Shown here: in pieces, positions 44,231 through 55,584 of the stretch | Layout of the letters: the number at the start of each line of letters is the position of its first letter | Numbering within the stretch: the stretch's first letter is position 1 | Assembly: GCA_022495995.1 (NCBI GenBank) | Contig: JAFEMH010000931.1 | Span: 514,001 to 578,000 of the forward strand | Direction of reading: 5' to 3' | DNA: 64,000 nucleotides | DNA from: Adenophora triphylla var. japonica | Taxonomy: Eukaryota; Streptophyta; Magnoliopsida; Asterales; Campanulaceae | The notes under the pieces: generated by a model | The model's input: the letters and a program-made list of their open reading frames with translations, nothing else | Database searches by the model: none | Told to the model about the DNA's origin: nothing | Position numbers and translations under genes: made by a program

Positions 44231-46535
44231 ATCTCTCACGCGAAGAAAATAATGAGGAAATGGTGATAAATTCCGGCAGACGAAAACTTGCATACGAAGA
44301 TGTGGGAATGCCCATTGAATCTTTGCTCGTACAAGCATATTTACTCTACTCGCAAATCGATAGACGCGATGTCCTTGAATCGTTATGCTTTTTGTGTAGC
44401 CGATCATATGCTTGACACAAGTAACGTCCTAACATACTTCAATTCTCATAGCTATGTTCAATCATGGCCCTAAACATACGCCTGGTTCTGCGAGAGGGTC
44501 TAAGAATTGAGTCTCACACAATTCTTCTCGAAGCGGCCCAACTTCTCTCTCACATAGGTGATTTCTTAAAGGTAACCCGTATTACCCCGCTCGAATTTCC
44601 AACGCGTAAGAATCAATAAAAGCCATAGGCTTATCCTTGTCCTTTCGGAATGTCACTAATAGGAATGGACTTGGGGTTGGTTCCCCCACAGTGACGCTAC
44701 AAATCTTTTAACAGTTAGGTGGTCCCATTGAATCTAGTTCTTGGGATCTCCAGTCATCTAGATTGGGTTTTCCGTTGTGTTTAACTTTTAAGAGGCTTAA
44801 GTCCCATTTCCCTCTGAATTTACAACTAACTATCGATTTAACCCTTTGATTAATGGATCCGTTTATCATTTGACTTCACATAGTCAAATTAATTGAGAGT
44901 AGTTTTATACTGGTATTATGTCCTAGACATATATGTCTGGACTACCATTACATACATTGGTATATGTCTTTTCAACCATAAATTGACTTTAGCAATATAC
45001 CATCTTGCTAACACAAGCTTTATCCATTTGATAATTGTTAACTCAAATTCATTTAAATCCCAGCTATTCCGTATTGACCCTTTCAAAATTCAAGAATATC
45101 CACCTAATGACTTGTTTAACAACTAGTCCATTAGTTTTCCTTGAATTTGAATCAACAGATCAATTGACTAGAATTTTTTCTTAGTTAACATATCGAATTT
45201 TGGATTTAATTAACAAAGTGATGTAGTCACTCTTGTTTAAATCCTCACAATCAAATATTTGATGTCCTCTTTGTACTTGTCTCAAGTCATAAAATGACTT
45301 TACAAACTAGCACATTTTCTTCTAGGTTCCATTTCTTGAACTGTTTCATCACTTTGATCTATTTCATTCAAAGTATCATTTATTCACTTCCATAAATTTG
45401 ACACCAATACTTGATTTCCATTGATTTTATTTCCTTTTGATTTTTATATATATTCAAACTTATAGAATCATATATAACAAACCAATATGCACAATTGTTA
45501 TGAACATAACTCTTGAAACATAATCCACCATTTATTGACCAATTTCAATTCTTTGGTAATTGGACTTTCTACTTTGCAAAGCACCCCCACATTCACAAGT
45601 GTACGTAGGCCTACATTTCCATACTTCATATGAATATCTCATTGTTTTCTTGGGGAGACCTCTCTAAAAGGTAATTATTTTCCAAAGTATACTCACCCCC
45701 ACATTTTCGGAGTAGTCCCAAAATTAGCAATAATACCAATTTTCATAACTAATACCATTTAAGCATGGTGTACATTGTGGACACTTTGTTTCATTGCTCA
45801 TGTACAACAAACCCCTTGGGTTGTTCTATGTAAATTTTCTCTTCTCAATTGACATTTAGAAAGGTTATTTACATCCATTTGATGTATTTCAAATTTTGCT
45901 ATGCAACAATTGCAAATATAAATCTTTATTCTCGTGATAAGAGAATAAGTATAACCAATCAAGGTCTTCATTTTTCTTGTAATCCTCAATTACAAGTCTA
46001 GCCTTGTACTCGGTCTTCATTTCCTTTTTGAAAATTCACCTATATGCTAGTGATTTACTACTCGGAGGTAATTCAATAGTTTTCAAGTGTGATTTTTCAA
46101 GATTGAATCAATCTCAATTTTAATGGCCTCTTTTCATAAAGATACTTCCAAAGAGCTCAATGTCTTTATAACTTTGTGATTCACTTTCTAGCATGGAGGT
46201 TAGAAAATTCGGGTCATAGAATTTTCTTATCCTACCTCATTTGCTATGTTGAGGTCAAACCTCTTCTTTATCATTCCTCGTGATAAGTTTCGTCTTCTTC
46301 TATTGAATCATGAATCCGTTTAAATGAGTTTAGAACCTGCTCACCAAATTTGAGCTCGATCCAACGGTTAACAAATGGGATATTGCAATTTTACCACAAC
46401 TGGTCATTGCAAAAACTTGCTAAATAATTTTTTTTCTGTCTCTTCCATCGTTTTAATCTTTTCTCCCGTGGCCGCCACTTCACCGAATTTCACAAATCTG
46501 TAATCCTTTCTCAAAAAGAGAATTTGTCTTAAGAT
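44231..46535 (-). pseudogene. Decayed Copia interior
   Basis: 2.3 kb without an intact frame. On the minus strand near 45985-45800, KFEIHQMDVNN followed by a scrambled region and TTQGV matches the RT block usually read as IHQMDVKTAFLNG...QPKGF. No other domain is clear. Probably a heavily mutated and deleted Copia pol. Confidence 0.6.
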
Positions 46536-46829
46536 TGTTAGACAAAATCTTACAATAAGCACAAATTAAGAAAAGAATTACAATATATTGAAATACAAAT
46601 TACAACAAAAATTAAACAAGGAGAAATCGTAGGAGAAAATTATTTGATAATCTTCTAGATGTTGTTCGAGTCGTGTGTGACACACTCTCCTTAAGATAAA
46701 TTTGTCCCCTCATCGAGTTGTGCTTGAGATTAAACGGGACGTTCGTCTCTTAGGATAAAACGGACGGACCGAACGGTGGTTGCACAATAGTACCTCCGGC
46801 GAACTGAAGTCATATGCTTGGACAATATC
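46536..46829 (-). repeat. Right LTR of the 43-50 kb element, first part
   Basis: 294 bp matching 43240-43535. It ends with ATATC (46825-46829), the TSD of the inserted solo LTR. Confidence 0.9.
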
Positions 46830-49626
46830 TGTGAGCACCCCAACCCGGGACCTAACGCGTGTCCCGAGCTTGAGAAGCTCAAACTAAGAAAACCCATCTT
46901 AAATTTTTAAAACTTTCATTTGCCTTTACAAGAAAACCAATTCTCAATTTCCAATAAACAAAATCAAATAATAATATCTCCACTTGAAGAAATTTAATCA
47001 AATACTTTAATAACCATACTTAATTAATTACATTGAAAATCCTAATTAACATTGTTTAACAAAAGAGTTTTCCTTACAACTTATAAAAGAGTAATAATAA
47101 ATTATGACTCCTGACAACCCACTCATATACCTATCCTGACAAGTCCCAAAAGCAAGAGTCCAAACTCTTTCCCTACCTCACCGGTTCAGTCACACCGTCT
47201 CAAAGACAATCTAAAGCAAAGAAAAGGGAGAGGTGAGAATAAATCTCAATAAGCTATTATGAATGCAAAGAAGATGCCAAACAATATGCAACACATAGCA
47301 TAGTAACACATAACACATTATAAAGCGGTAAACACCTTACGTTACCTCATTTTACCTTCCCGTCTCGAACAATAAGTCGTACAACGTGGAGCGAAACTCC
47401 TCTCTTTCGCGAATCGCTCCAAAGACATTCACCTCTTATAGGACTCATACTCCGTAGATCCATATAAGAAAATCGTGATACTAAATCGTAGTATCCAACA
47501 ATAATATCGCTAACCGTAAAGCTTTTGACTTAATAGCATTCCTAATCACCAATCGCAAAGCAGATGTAAGGCTTTTGCTCAATACAAGAAGCTTGCACAC
47601 CCACTCGCGCCACGAGGGGTAGGTCACAGTATAATGAACCTTCAATCATTTATAGAACAAATCAATAATTGATTAAATTCCATTATACCCCTAATCCTAC
47701 GTAATATCCAAGCACATAATAGTTACTTGAAATAAATCCACAAAAAGGGATAATAATATAACAACATGGTAAAATATACTTACGCTAATCAATACCATAT
47801 AGTAACAACCATTTAATACACTACGCATCATACCATTAACGAATATGAAGTTCATATAAGGTATCCATATAACCACATAATCCACACCGGATGCAATATA
47901 ATCAATATGCCGATAATCTACAAATCGGGATACAACATAACAATACCAAATAATTCACAATCGGATACAATACAACCATATACCAAATAATCCACAATCG
48001 GGATACAATCTATTGATATAACACATATACATTCCTAACCAACACACTAGTTGATTTTAGTCTCTTAACTGCTCAACTAATCACCAAGGTACGGAGCAAG
48101 TAAGGCCAACCTAAACCGTAAACCATTCTTACAAAGTTACTACTCAACCTTGAATAATATTAATAAAGGTGCAAGACCTACTTCCCATAATTCCATTTTT
48201 GACCAAATAAGACATCATGGCCTAGCCAATGTATTCTACTTTAACTTAGGTTAAAAAGGATTAATTCATATCTGAAGCAGATTAGATTTCACTACTTTGA
48301 AAGGGTTAGGAATCATACTTAGTGGTTGTGGTTAAAATTCAGCAAGAAAGGAAACTCGGTGAACTGGGTCGCCCAGTCACTACGGGCGACCGCCGCAGAG
48401 GTTTAAAAGTGGTTATACTCGGTGGGTCAAGGCGGCCGCTCATGGGCCTAGGCGATCGCCCAAGGGATTTTCTTCGCACTTCAAATTTCTAACTCCTTTT
48501 CACATATTTTCTTCTCCCTTTTTATAATCTTCCTTAAAAATACCAAAAGGATTTTCTAACTTTACAAACCTCATTTTAAATCATTTAATCCCCAATTAAT
48601 AAAACTCTAGATCATTTACCACTTGATTCTCCACCCATTTCACTACCACAATTCAAGTTTAAACTTCTTAATCTAACTTAATCCATTTTCTTACACTATT
48701 GATCATCTTCCTTAAACAACCAATCATACTATAACATAAACCAATTTCTTAACTACAAGAAGGTTTCCAAAGCATCTAATAACCATTTTAATAATAATAA
48801 CAACACCAAATAATTCATGAACATTAATTAGAAGAGAAAATCATAATAACCCCATTCAAGTCATTAACATATTACTCCCATTATATCCTCATTCCTTCAA
48901 CTTAAACCTTCATATCACAACTAAAATCAATTAAATCTTGAATAATCATTTTACTCAAATAACCATATTAAAAATACAATATACTTTTTCTTTTTATAAA
49001 ACATTCATTAACACATAAAATGTGCAATATTTAGAAAGAAGTCATAATAACTTACTTTAGATATATGAGATGAAACCAAGATTTGTCTAGCTTGATGTAT
49101 TCCCTTTGCCTCTACGAACATGAAAGTACACCCGAATCTTAAAATGGAGAAGAATTGGATTTACTATGAATTTTGGAAGAAAAGATCTTGGGAAGGATTT
49201 CAATGGAGATTTTCCATGAAACTTTTCTTTAAGGAGGATGAAGGAGGTTGATGGAGGAAGATGTAAAGAAGATGGGGAAAGTATGGGGAGGAGTATGGGG
49301 TGTTGACTAAGGAGGGGGAAACATGGTGAGGGATTTAAGGAGGGGAAAATGGCCCCCCATGCCCAACCATCAAAGCCTTTTTTTAAAATTTTTACATTTA
49401 AATTCTTCAATTATTTCCCTTACACAAAGAAGCCTAACTACTCATATTTTATTTATTTTATCAATTTCTATTATTATACTTTTCCCAAGATGCTTTATTT
49501 AATTTCTCAATCCTCTTAACCTAATATAAGAAATTAATGATATAAAATGATCACATAATTTTAACAATAATATTAAAAGCATATAATATGATGCTAAAAT
49601 TGGTGCCTAGGGTTAGGGTCGTTACA
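46830..49626 (-). mobile_element. 2.8-kb apparent solo LTR nested in an LTR
   Basis: Ends TGTGAGCACCCCAACCC and TAGGGTCGTTACA give TG...CA termini. On the minus strand it starts TGTAACGACCCTAACCC, typical of plant Gypsy LTRs. The 5-bp TSD ATATC lies at 46825-46829 and 49627-49631. There is no internal coding domain and no second LTR, so it is best read as a solo LTR left by recombination. A TRIM/LARD-like element without detectable LTR pair is less likely. A 107-codon minus-strand frame at 49087-49410 looks like chance. Confidence 0.8.
48366..48474. repeat. GGGCGAYCGCCC-type palindromes in the solo LTR
   Basis: TGGGTCGCCCA near 48366, ACGGGCGACCGCCG near 48382, AGGCGGCCGCTC near 48430 and AGGCGATCGCCCA near 48450. 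All share the self-complementary core of the array in Copia-1 pol. They form a GC-rich island in AT-rich DNA. Confidence 0.75.
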
Positions 49627-49631
49627 ATATC

Positions 49632-50271
49632 ACCAAGGATGCAAAGCAGGAGGCCAAAGAAAAAGAATACTCAATATGCTGCTGAAATGGAGTTTTGAGA
49701 TTATGGAAATCAGTGTGTTGTGTTGTTGTTGCTCTTCCCTTTGTATAGTAGCCAAGAAAATCATAACTGCTAGAAAATTAAAATCCTTTTTAATTTCCTT
49801 AATCACTGCATTTATTGCGACAGTTACACAGGCGGTTGAAATCATCAGAAACGTTTCTAGCACGCAGCTGTTGGTGCTCACACGCTGTTGATGCCCACAC
49901 GCTGCTGGTGCCCAGGCTTTGCTGGTGTCCAGTTAAAAGAATATAAAAAGTGGGCTAGCGTGAGTAGTCCAATTTGGAGCTACATTGCCCTCTATGCTCC
50001 ACAATCTTACTCCCTACTAATGTGTAGGAGTATATAAACTAATATCATTTTACATTCCTTTCCAATGGGATAACCACATTTCTCACTTTCAACCCACTTA
50101 CTTTGAGCCTTAATATCTCATTCATCCCTCAACCATTTTGGATAAATGAATATATGATTTCAACGTTTTCATGGAATAGAACACAACCCAACAATAAATT
50201 TGGTCATTTAACAAACAACCCATTTAGGAAATAATACATTATTTCCTTCAAACACACATATTTTTTCAACA
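49632..50271 (-). repeat. Right LTR of the 43-50 kb element, second part
   Basis: 640 bp matching the rest of the left LTR, ending TTTTTTCAACA at 50271, followed by TSD AATAT. The short minisatellite allele is at 49867-49932. Confidence 0.9.
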
Positions 50272-50344
50272 AATATATTAACATTATAAAGGCATAATGA
50301 ATTGTTTTTTTAAATATATTTACATTATAATGGTATAAATGTCC

Positions 50345-50545
50345 GAAACACTGTTCAAAAGTTGCCCGTAACTCGTTTGGCCCGGGCCCGTCCAGCCCGT
50401 GGCACGTAGTCCGCCCAGCCCGCTTTGCATACGGGACGGGCCTGAATCAAGAAAGTCCGCACGGGCCAGACTTTGGCCCGCGAATCGGAAGATCCGTTTG
50501 ATTCGTGGCCCGTTGACCCGTTTACATGGTCCGCACAGACCTATA
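50345..50545. repeat. GGCCCG-rich degenerate element
   Basis: Repeated GGCCCG, CGGGCC and AGCCCG words in both orientations within AT-rich DNA. Such sequence is typical of small hAT-like elements of another family. No clear ends or TSD. Confidence 0.45.
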
Positions 50546-50761
50546 TATAAAAAATAGGTTTTTTTTATCTACTAAACAATTTATATACTTTAAATTGTTT
50601 AATTTTTTTTTATCTTTTTTTATATACCTATTTGTAACAAATATCAGTAATAACAAAGACTTCAATTGTGGTCCGAAAGATACGAGTTTTGATTGTGATA
50701 GATAAGTGTCCGCCTAATTTACATCGAGCACTTGTAACATCCAAGAATTTTTTGTTGGATA

Positions 50762-51046
50762 CTCCCTCCGTCCCACCCGAATTTGGACAAAGTTAGTTTA
50801 CACGGAGATTAAGAAATAACAATAAGATAATAAAAATGTGTGGTAGAAAATGAAGAGAGAGAATGAGTGGAGTTAATAGTTAACTGGTCTCATTAATAAA
50901 TTGTATGAGAAAAGAAAGAGTGGAGTTAATGAGTGTAAATGGGTATTCCATTTTTTATTATTATAAACTTTCCTTTTTGGGTTGTCCAAATTCGGATGGG
51001 ACGCCCAAAAAGGAAATTTGTCCAAATTCGGGTGGGACGGAGGGAG
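50762..51046. mobile_element. Stowaway-type MITE
   Basis: Ends CTCCCTCCGTCCCACCCGAA and TTCGGGTGGGACGGAGGGAG form a perfect 20-bp TIR flanked by TA. A second inverted-repeat layer (TTCGGATGGGACGCCC) lies near 50991. Non-coding. Confidence 0.92.
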
Positions 51047-51207
51047 TATATTCTAAGCCCAGTGGAGCTAGTTATTTGCGCTAAATAGGCAAGTGAGTGG
51101 TGTTTATGTAGTGCTCGGGCTTGAATTGGGTCGTTACAAAAACTGTTGCATCGATTCGATTGATGTCGTGCACAACTATTTTTCTTAGACATATGTGGTA
51201 AAATTTA

Positions 51208-51967
51208 TGAAAGTTTCGTGTAGCTAGGAAACTTGGATCACGCAATAGGCAAAGGATGTGAGTACAGATGTGTCTCACAACTGTCCACACATCCACAGAT
51301 AATGCAGCGGAATAAAGTAAATAAAAGTAAATAAAATGCAATAACTCAAGAGTTATATACGCCATCGATCTCGTGTGATCGCAAACTAGGCTTACGCCCA
51401 AAAACCTTTCACTATAAAAACTTATGTTTCTTACAAAAACAAATAAGTGAAAAACTAAAATATGAAAATACTAAACAAGTTCTAATCACCTTCTATGATA
51501 TTGAACAACTCCCCTTTCCCAAGTAGGACTTATTCAATCGAAGTAAAACAAGAGAACTTTATGAAAACCTAGATGCGAGTTACTGATGTAAGCTCACAAC
51601 CTAAAATCAACAATGTCGAATGACTATGAAGAATGTGATTTTCTCGTAAAACCGTAACTTCTTTGTGCCGAATGCCTTGTATTTATAGAGCACCTTGGAG
51701 AAGATCTTCATGCAATCGACCTCTTCCTTTGTGAGATTCCTTTTTCTATATGAAAACATATAACACACTCACAAGGAAATCAAATATTAGTAGGTTAGTC
51801 CTAATATAAAACTATGTACATAAATAAAAGATATTTACATAATTACAATCTCTTAATAAAAGAAGATACTTATAAATCTCCATGAAAGTCTCAAAATCTT
51901 CTTACCATAATAGAAGACAAATTAATCAAGGAAACATAATTATGTTCCCATAAAACTCACGTTTTCA
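51208..51967 (-). repeat. 3' LTR of Copia-3
   Basis: 760 bp. The minus-strand polypurine tract AATAGGGGGAGAT lies just inside (51968-51980). Confidence 0.95.
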
Positions 51968-54900
51968 ATCTCCCCCTATTTTGGACTTTCTGGTCAAAAC
52001 CAAAGATTTATAACAAACATAATATTATGACCACGTAATATAGAAAGAGCATGACTCCCCGAATGGATGTGTGTCCAGATGTGTATACACATCCACACAT
52101 AAAAACCGCAAAATGTAATTAGAATGTAATACTAGCAGCTCATTAAGCAAAAGCAAAACCATTCAGCCATGTCCTACTTAAAGCTATTACAAACCATTGT
52201 TTTAAAAACTAACCAACTAAAACAGAAATTTAAAATTGTTTTTAAAACCATCAATTCAAAAACTTTTCTCCCTAAGTTAAAGTTCCCAAATTTCTCCAAC
52301 TAGTAGCGTATACAAAGAAGTTGTTCCAAACTTTATCTCCTCCAAAAGCAAAGAAGAAAGATCGCACCATCTCCCCTTTTTGAGCGTAGTGAAGCATGCC
52401 ATTTGAGAAGATTAGCCTTAAGAGCTTTGGGCAAGGTTTGTTGGCACGGGCAAATGGAGGCTTGAGCTTGAGCTTCAAAGACTCGGCAATCTCAAAGATC
52501 TAAATCCTTCATCTCGAACATCAAATGGAGCTACAACCGTGGGTTCGTATGTATCCACATCCGGCATAGTAATTTCGTGAGATGTACCCACAGGAAGATC
52601 AACAAATCTTTGCTTAGGATCTAAAAGAGTTTTGGTCTCCTTAAACAGAGCAAAGTTATCAACTCTTTCTTCTCCTCTTTCGCCTTCACTCCATTAGCAA
52701 TGATGATTTGGGAGATTAAAGAAGCGGTAAGGCAAGGACCATTTCTTCGAGGGAGACTCTCCATAATCACAAATTTTTCTAAAAATGAATTCCCCAAAAT
52801 TAATGTTCCTCTTAAGTCCCAATCTATACGTAAGCAAGGCTTCAGATTCTAGTAACAGAGGTTTTGTTATTGAGGGACACAAATTGGCAAAGAAGGATGG
52901 AGCTGGAGAAAACAATAAAGGGAAGATAATGAACCACTACCTAAATCCCAGCTTTACAGCCAGAAGTGACCTTTCCATGCGAGAGCGTAAACCAGCTTCA
53001 TCCTCCTCAATAGAAACTATATCATCAAGATTATCACTCAATCCAAGAAAATCATTGATAATCAAGGTGTAAAGTGAACAAATACTCCTCTAACATAAAC
53101 ACCAAATGAATGAGAGTAAGTTCTATCAAAATTCTTAGGCAGATTGGCATAAAACTCATAAACCAATTTTGGATAGAAGGGAAGGGATGGTCCACAATAA
53201 GAATAATCCTCTTTCCTCAAAAAACTTGTCCATTCCAAGTTTAACAAAAGTTTCCCTATCCCTTTTCATCTCAACAACAAAGGCTTTAGAGGAAATTAAC
53301 TCAAACCTATCGAAGCCTTTTTGGACGTAAACTTTTTGGAAAAGGGTTTGGGGTTAGAGACAAGAGAGAGAGAAGATGACATACCCAATTCAGCCTTTCT
53401 TTCGAGTAGATGTGCGTCCTGGATGCGGGCACATCCTTAGCCACATCCTTCACAGGAATGGAACATTTATTGGTTCAATCTCGCATTATCAAGCATCGAG
53501 GAATCCAATTCCTTGTCTTCTTTCTCCCGATCAAGCTCTTCTCTTCCAAGCTTGAAGTTCTCATCCGAGGCAAAGGTCATCACTCTCGAACTTGAGTCGA
53601 TTCATCTTCAAAGTGGTTCTAGGTCAGCCTCACCACCTTTTTCTTTCCCTTTAAATCTATTAAAATCTTAGCTAAGGGTTCATCATCACCGAAGGAAATA
53701 AGGTCCTCAACAGACTAGCAACCAAGGGAACAGAGGGCTCAAAGAACAGACTAGTAACATTATCCCTGGGGTGAAGCAAGATTGGGATAATGGGATCTGA
53801 TGAAATTATGGGAGAAGTAGGAGCAATTGGTTCAACAGATTTTGCATGGTGAACAAGATCAACAGGATTAGAGGTTCAACATGGGAGCATCAACCAATCA
53901 ACAGGTGCAACCTCGAAGGAGCAACAACAGGGACAGGATCAATAACAGAATTGACGATTTAGACCTAGTCCTAATAAGAGGAGCTATTACCTCTTCTTCT
54001 TCTTCTATTTCTTCAAGAACAATGGCGCTTGAAGGTTTCCCGCCAAAGTTTCGTTAGATTCTTAGCTTTGTCGACTCGACACTTGCGAACCCTACCGCAT
54101 CGACGAAGATTGCGACGAGGTACCGGCGGTGCAAATGTACTTTGGGGCTTTAGCTTGAGACAACTTTCTTCTTAGTTGACGATGGTTCTACAAAGAATGG
54201 CGACATCCGATGGTGGAATCACCGAGAGGATGGAGCCTTGTGGTTTACCTCGCTGAAACATTCACGGCTTCCAATGAAGGGGATTTGGGAGAAGAAGCTT
54301 CCATTGTTGGTTCGACGAGGGTGATGGAGAAGAGAAATCAAGCAAGAAATTTTGAGATTACAAGATTTAGGAGAATGGAGTCCTCTCTTCTTGCTATTGA
54401 AATCGGCACAATGTCAAGAACGTCTTCTTCTCTTATATTCGAATGCTCGGCCATTTAACAGAGAGATTTGGGGTTGGTTGAACAATATAATAAGAAATTA
54501 ATGCAAAGTGTGTGAATTTGTGTGCAAACGGGAAGGAAGAACAAAGGGTTTTAACAAGGATTATGAGGGAGGAGACGGATGTGAGGTAAAATAAATACTC
54601 ACAGCCTCCCCTTTCCAAATAGAATTAGGAATCCTTTTCCAAACAGTAATCACACCTCAAAATCCTTAAGAGTCCTCCAACGGCTAGAAAACCTTTGAGG
54701 TTACCACACACAAGCACCTTCCAAGAAAATAAGGGATTAAAATAGATCAAGATTTTGTAAGATTTTTATGAAAACAAAAATGTTTCTAAGATATATTTAT
54801 TTAAAATAGAATCCCAAAAGAATTTTTCAACCTTTTCAAACAAGGATTGATACACATCTTTTCTTTTCATGAAAGATATTGGAGATCAAAACCTATATAA

Positions 54901-55580
54901 TCAAAGAGTAAATTAAGAGAGAAAATTAATTAACTAACATATTTACAAAGCTCCTATATGTCCTAAAATGCAATATGCCTAGCATGATGCAAACACACAA
55001 GTGAAGGAAATATTCTCGCCTTTACGGATGTGGCATAGGATGTGAGTCACATATTGGGACACATTTAGATCACAAAAAGTCAATGAGCAATAATCCAATC
55101 CGCACAGCCTCTAGATGCATCCACCAATTTTTTGTTGTGGATTTTTGCAATGTGAGTAGCTTTCACTTTACTTGATCCCAAAGATAGCCCTTTTTCCCAA
55201 TGATCTTATCAAGTTTGACTTCAAGTTTTCTTATGAAAATCACTTGATCACAATGGTATGGCTTCATACTAAGGGTGAAGCACTGCTTTCTCACACATAT
55301 CTATATTATTTTTTTTTCTTTTTAGCACCCACTCGTGAGATACCTAGGAAGGTTATACCAAGTAATCAAAAGATTACATGGACAGAAATACTCACAATTA
55401 AGTGATCAAAAATAATGTCAAAGATGAAGACTCACAAGTGACCACACCGAGAAATTTCGTGCTAATGCATGATATTTTTGGATTTTTCTTTTTATGATTT
55501 TTTTTTTTTTTTTTTTTTTCGCTTAAACTACACTACAGATGTGTTAGAGGATGTGAGACACATCCGGTCTCACAACCTTA
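51968..55580 (-). pseudogene. Env-like 3' region of Copia-3, broken
   Basis: 3.6 kb after pol. A minus-strand frame begins MAEHSNIREEDVLDIVPIS near 54457 and stops after about 40 codons. Further pieces include LHPLGDSTIG near 54210, LPYRFFNLPNHH near 52710 and ANKPCPKLLRLIFSNGMLHY near 52400. The position fits the additional ORF of SIRE elements. I do not recognise a membrane-fusion protein, and no function should be inferred. It contains several GGATGTG...CACATCC motifs and a poly-T tract at about 55498-55519. Confidence 0.6.
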
Positions 55581-55584
55581 GATA

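Larger units (their letters stand above)
43240..50271 (-). mobile_element. Non-autonomous LTR element with a split second LTR
   Basis: The left LTR is 43240-44230 (991 bp). The right LTR is 46536-46829 plus 49632-50271 (934 bp in all), interrupted by a 2.8-kb solo LTR. TSD AATAT is at 43235-43239 and 50272-50276. The left terminal TG has mutated to TA. The 2.3-kb interior has no long frame, but on the minus strand a Copia RT relic (EIHQMDVNN...) is readable near 45870, which gives the likely orientation. No clear primer site was found next to either LTR. LTR divergence and indels show an older insertion. Confidence 0.88.

Noticed and set aside
48430..48474. Cyanobacterial HIP1 (GCGATCGC) or bacterial contamination
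   Set aside because: The palindromes are embedded in plant LTR sequence with continuous TSD and flanks.
49087..49410. 107-codon minus-strand gene
   Set aside because: Lies inside a solo LTR, is low in complexity, and has no recognisable domain.
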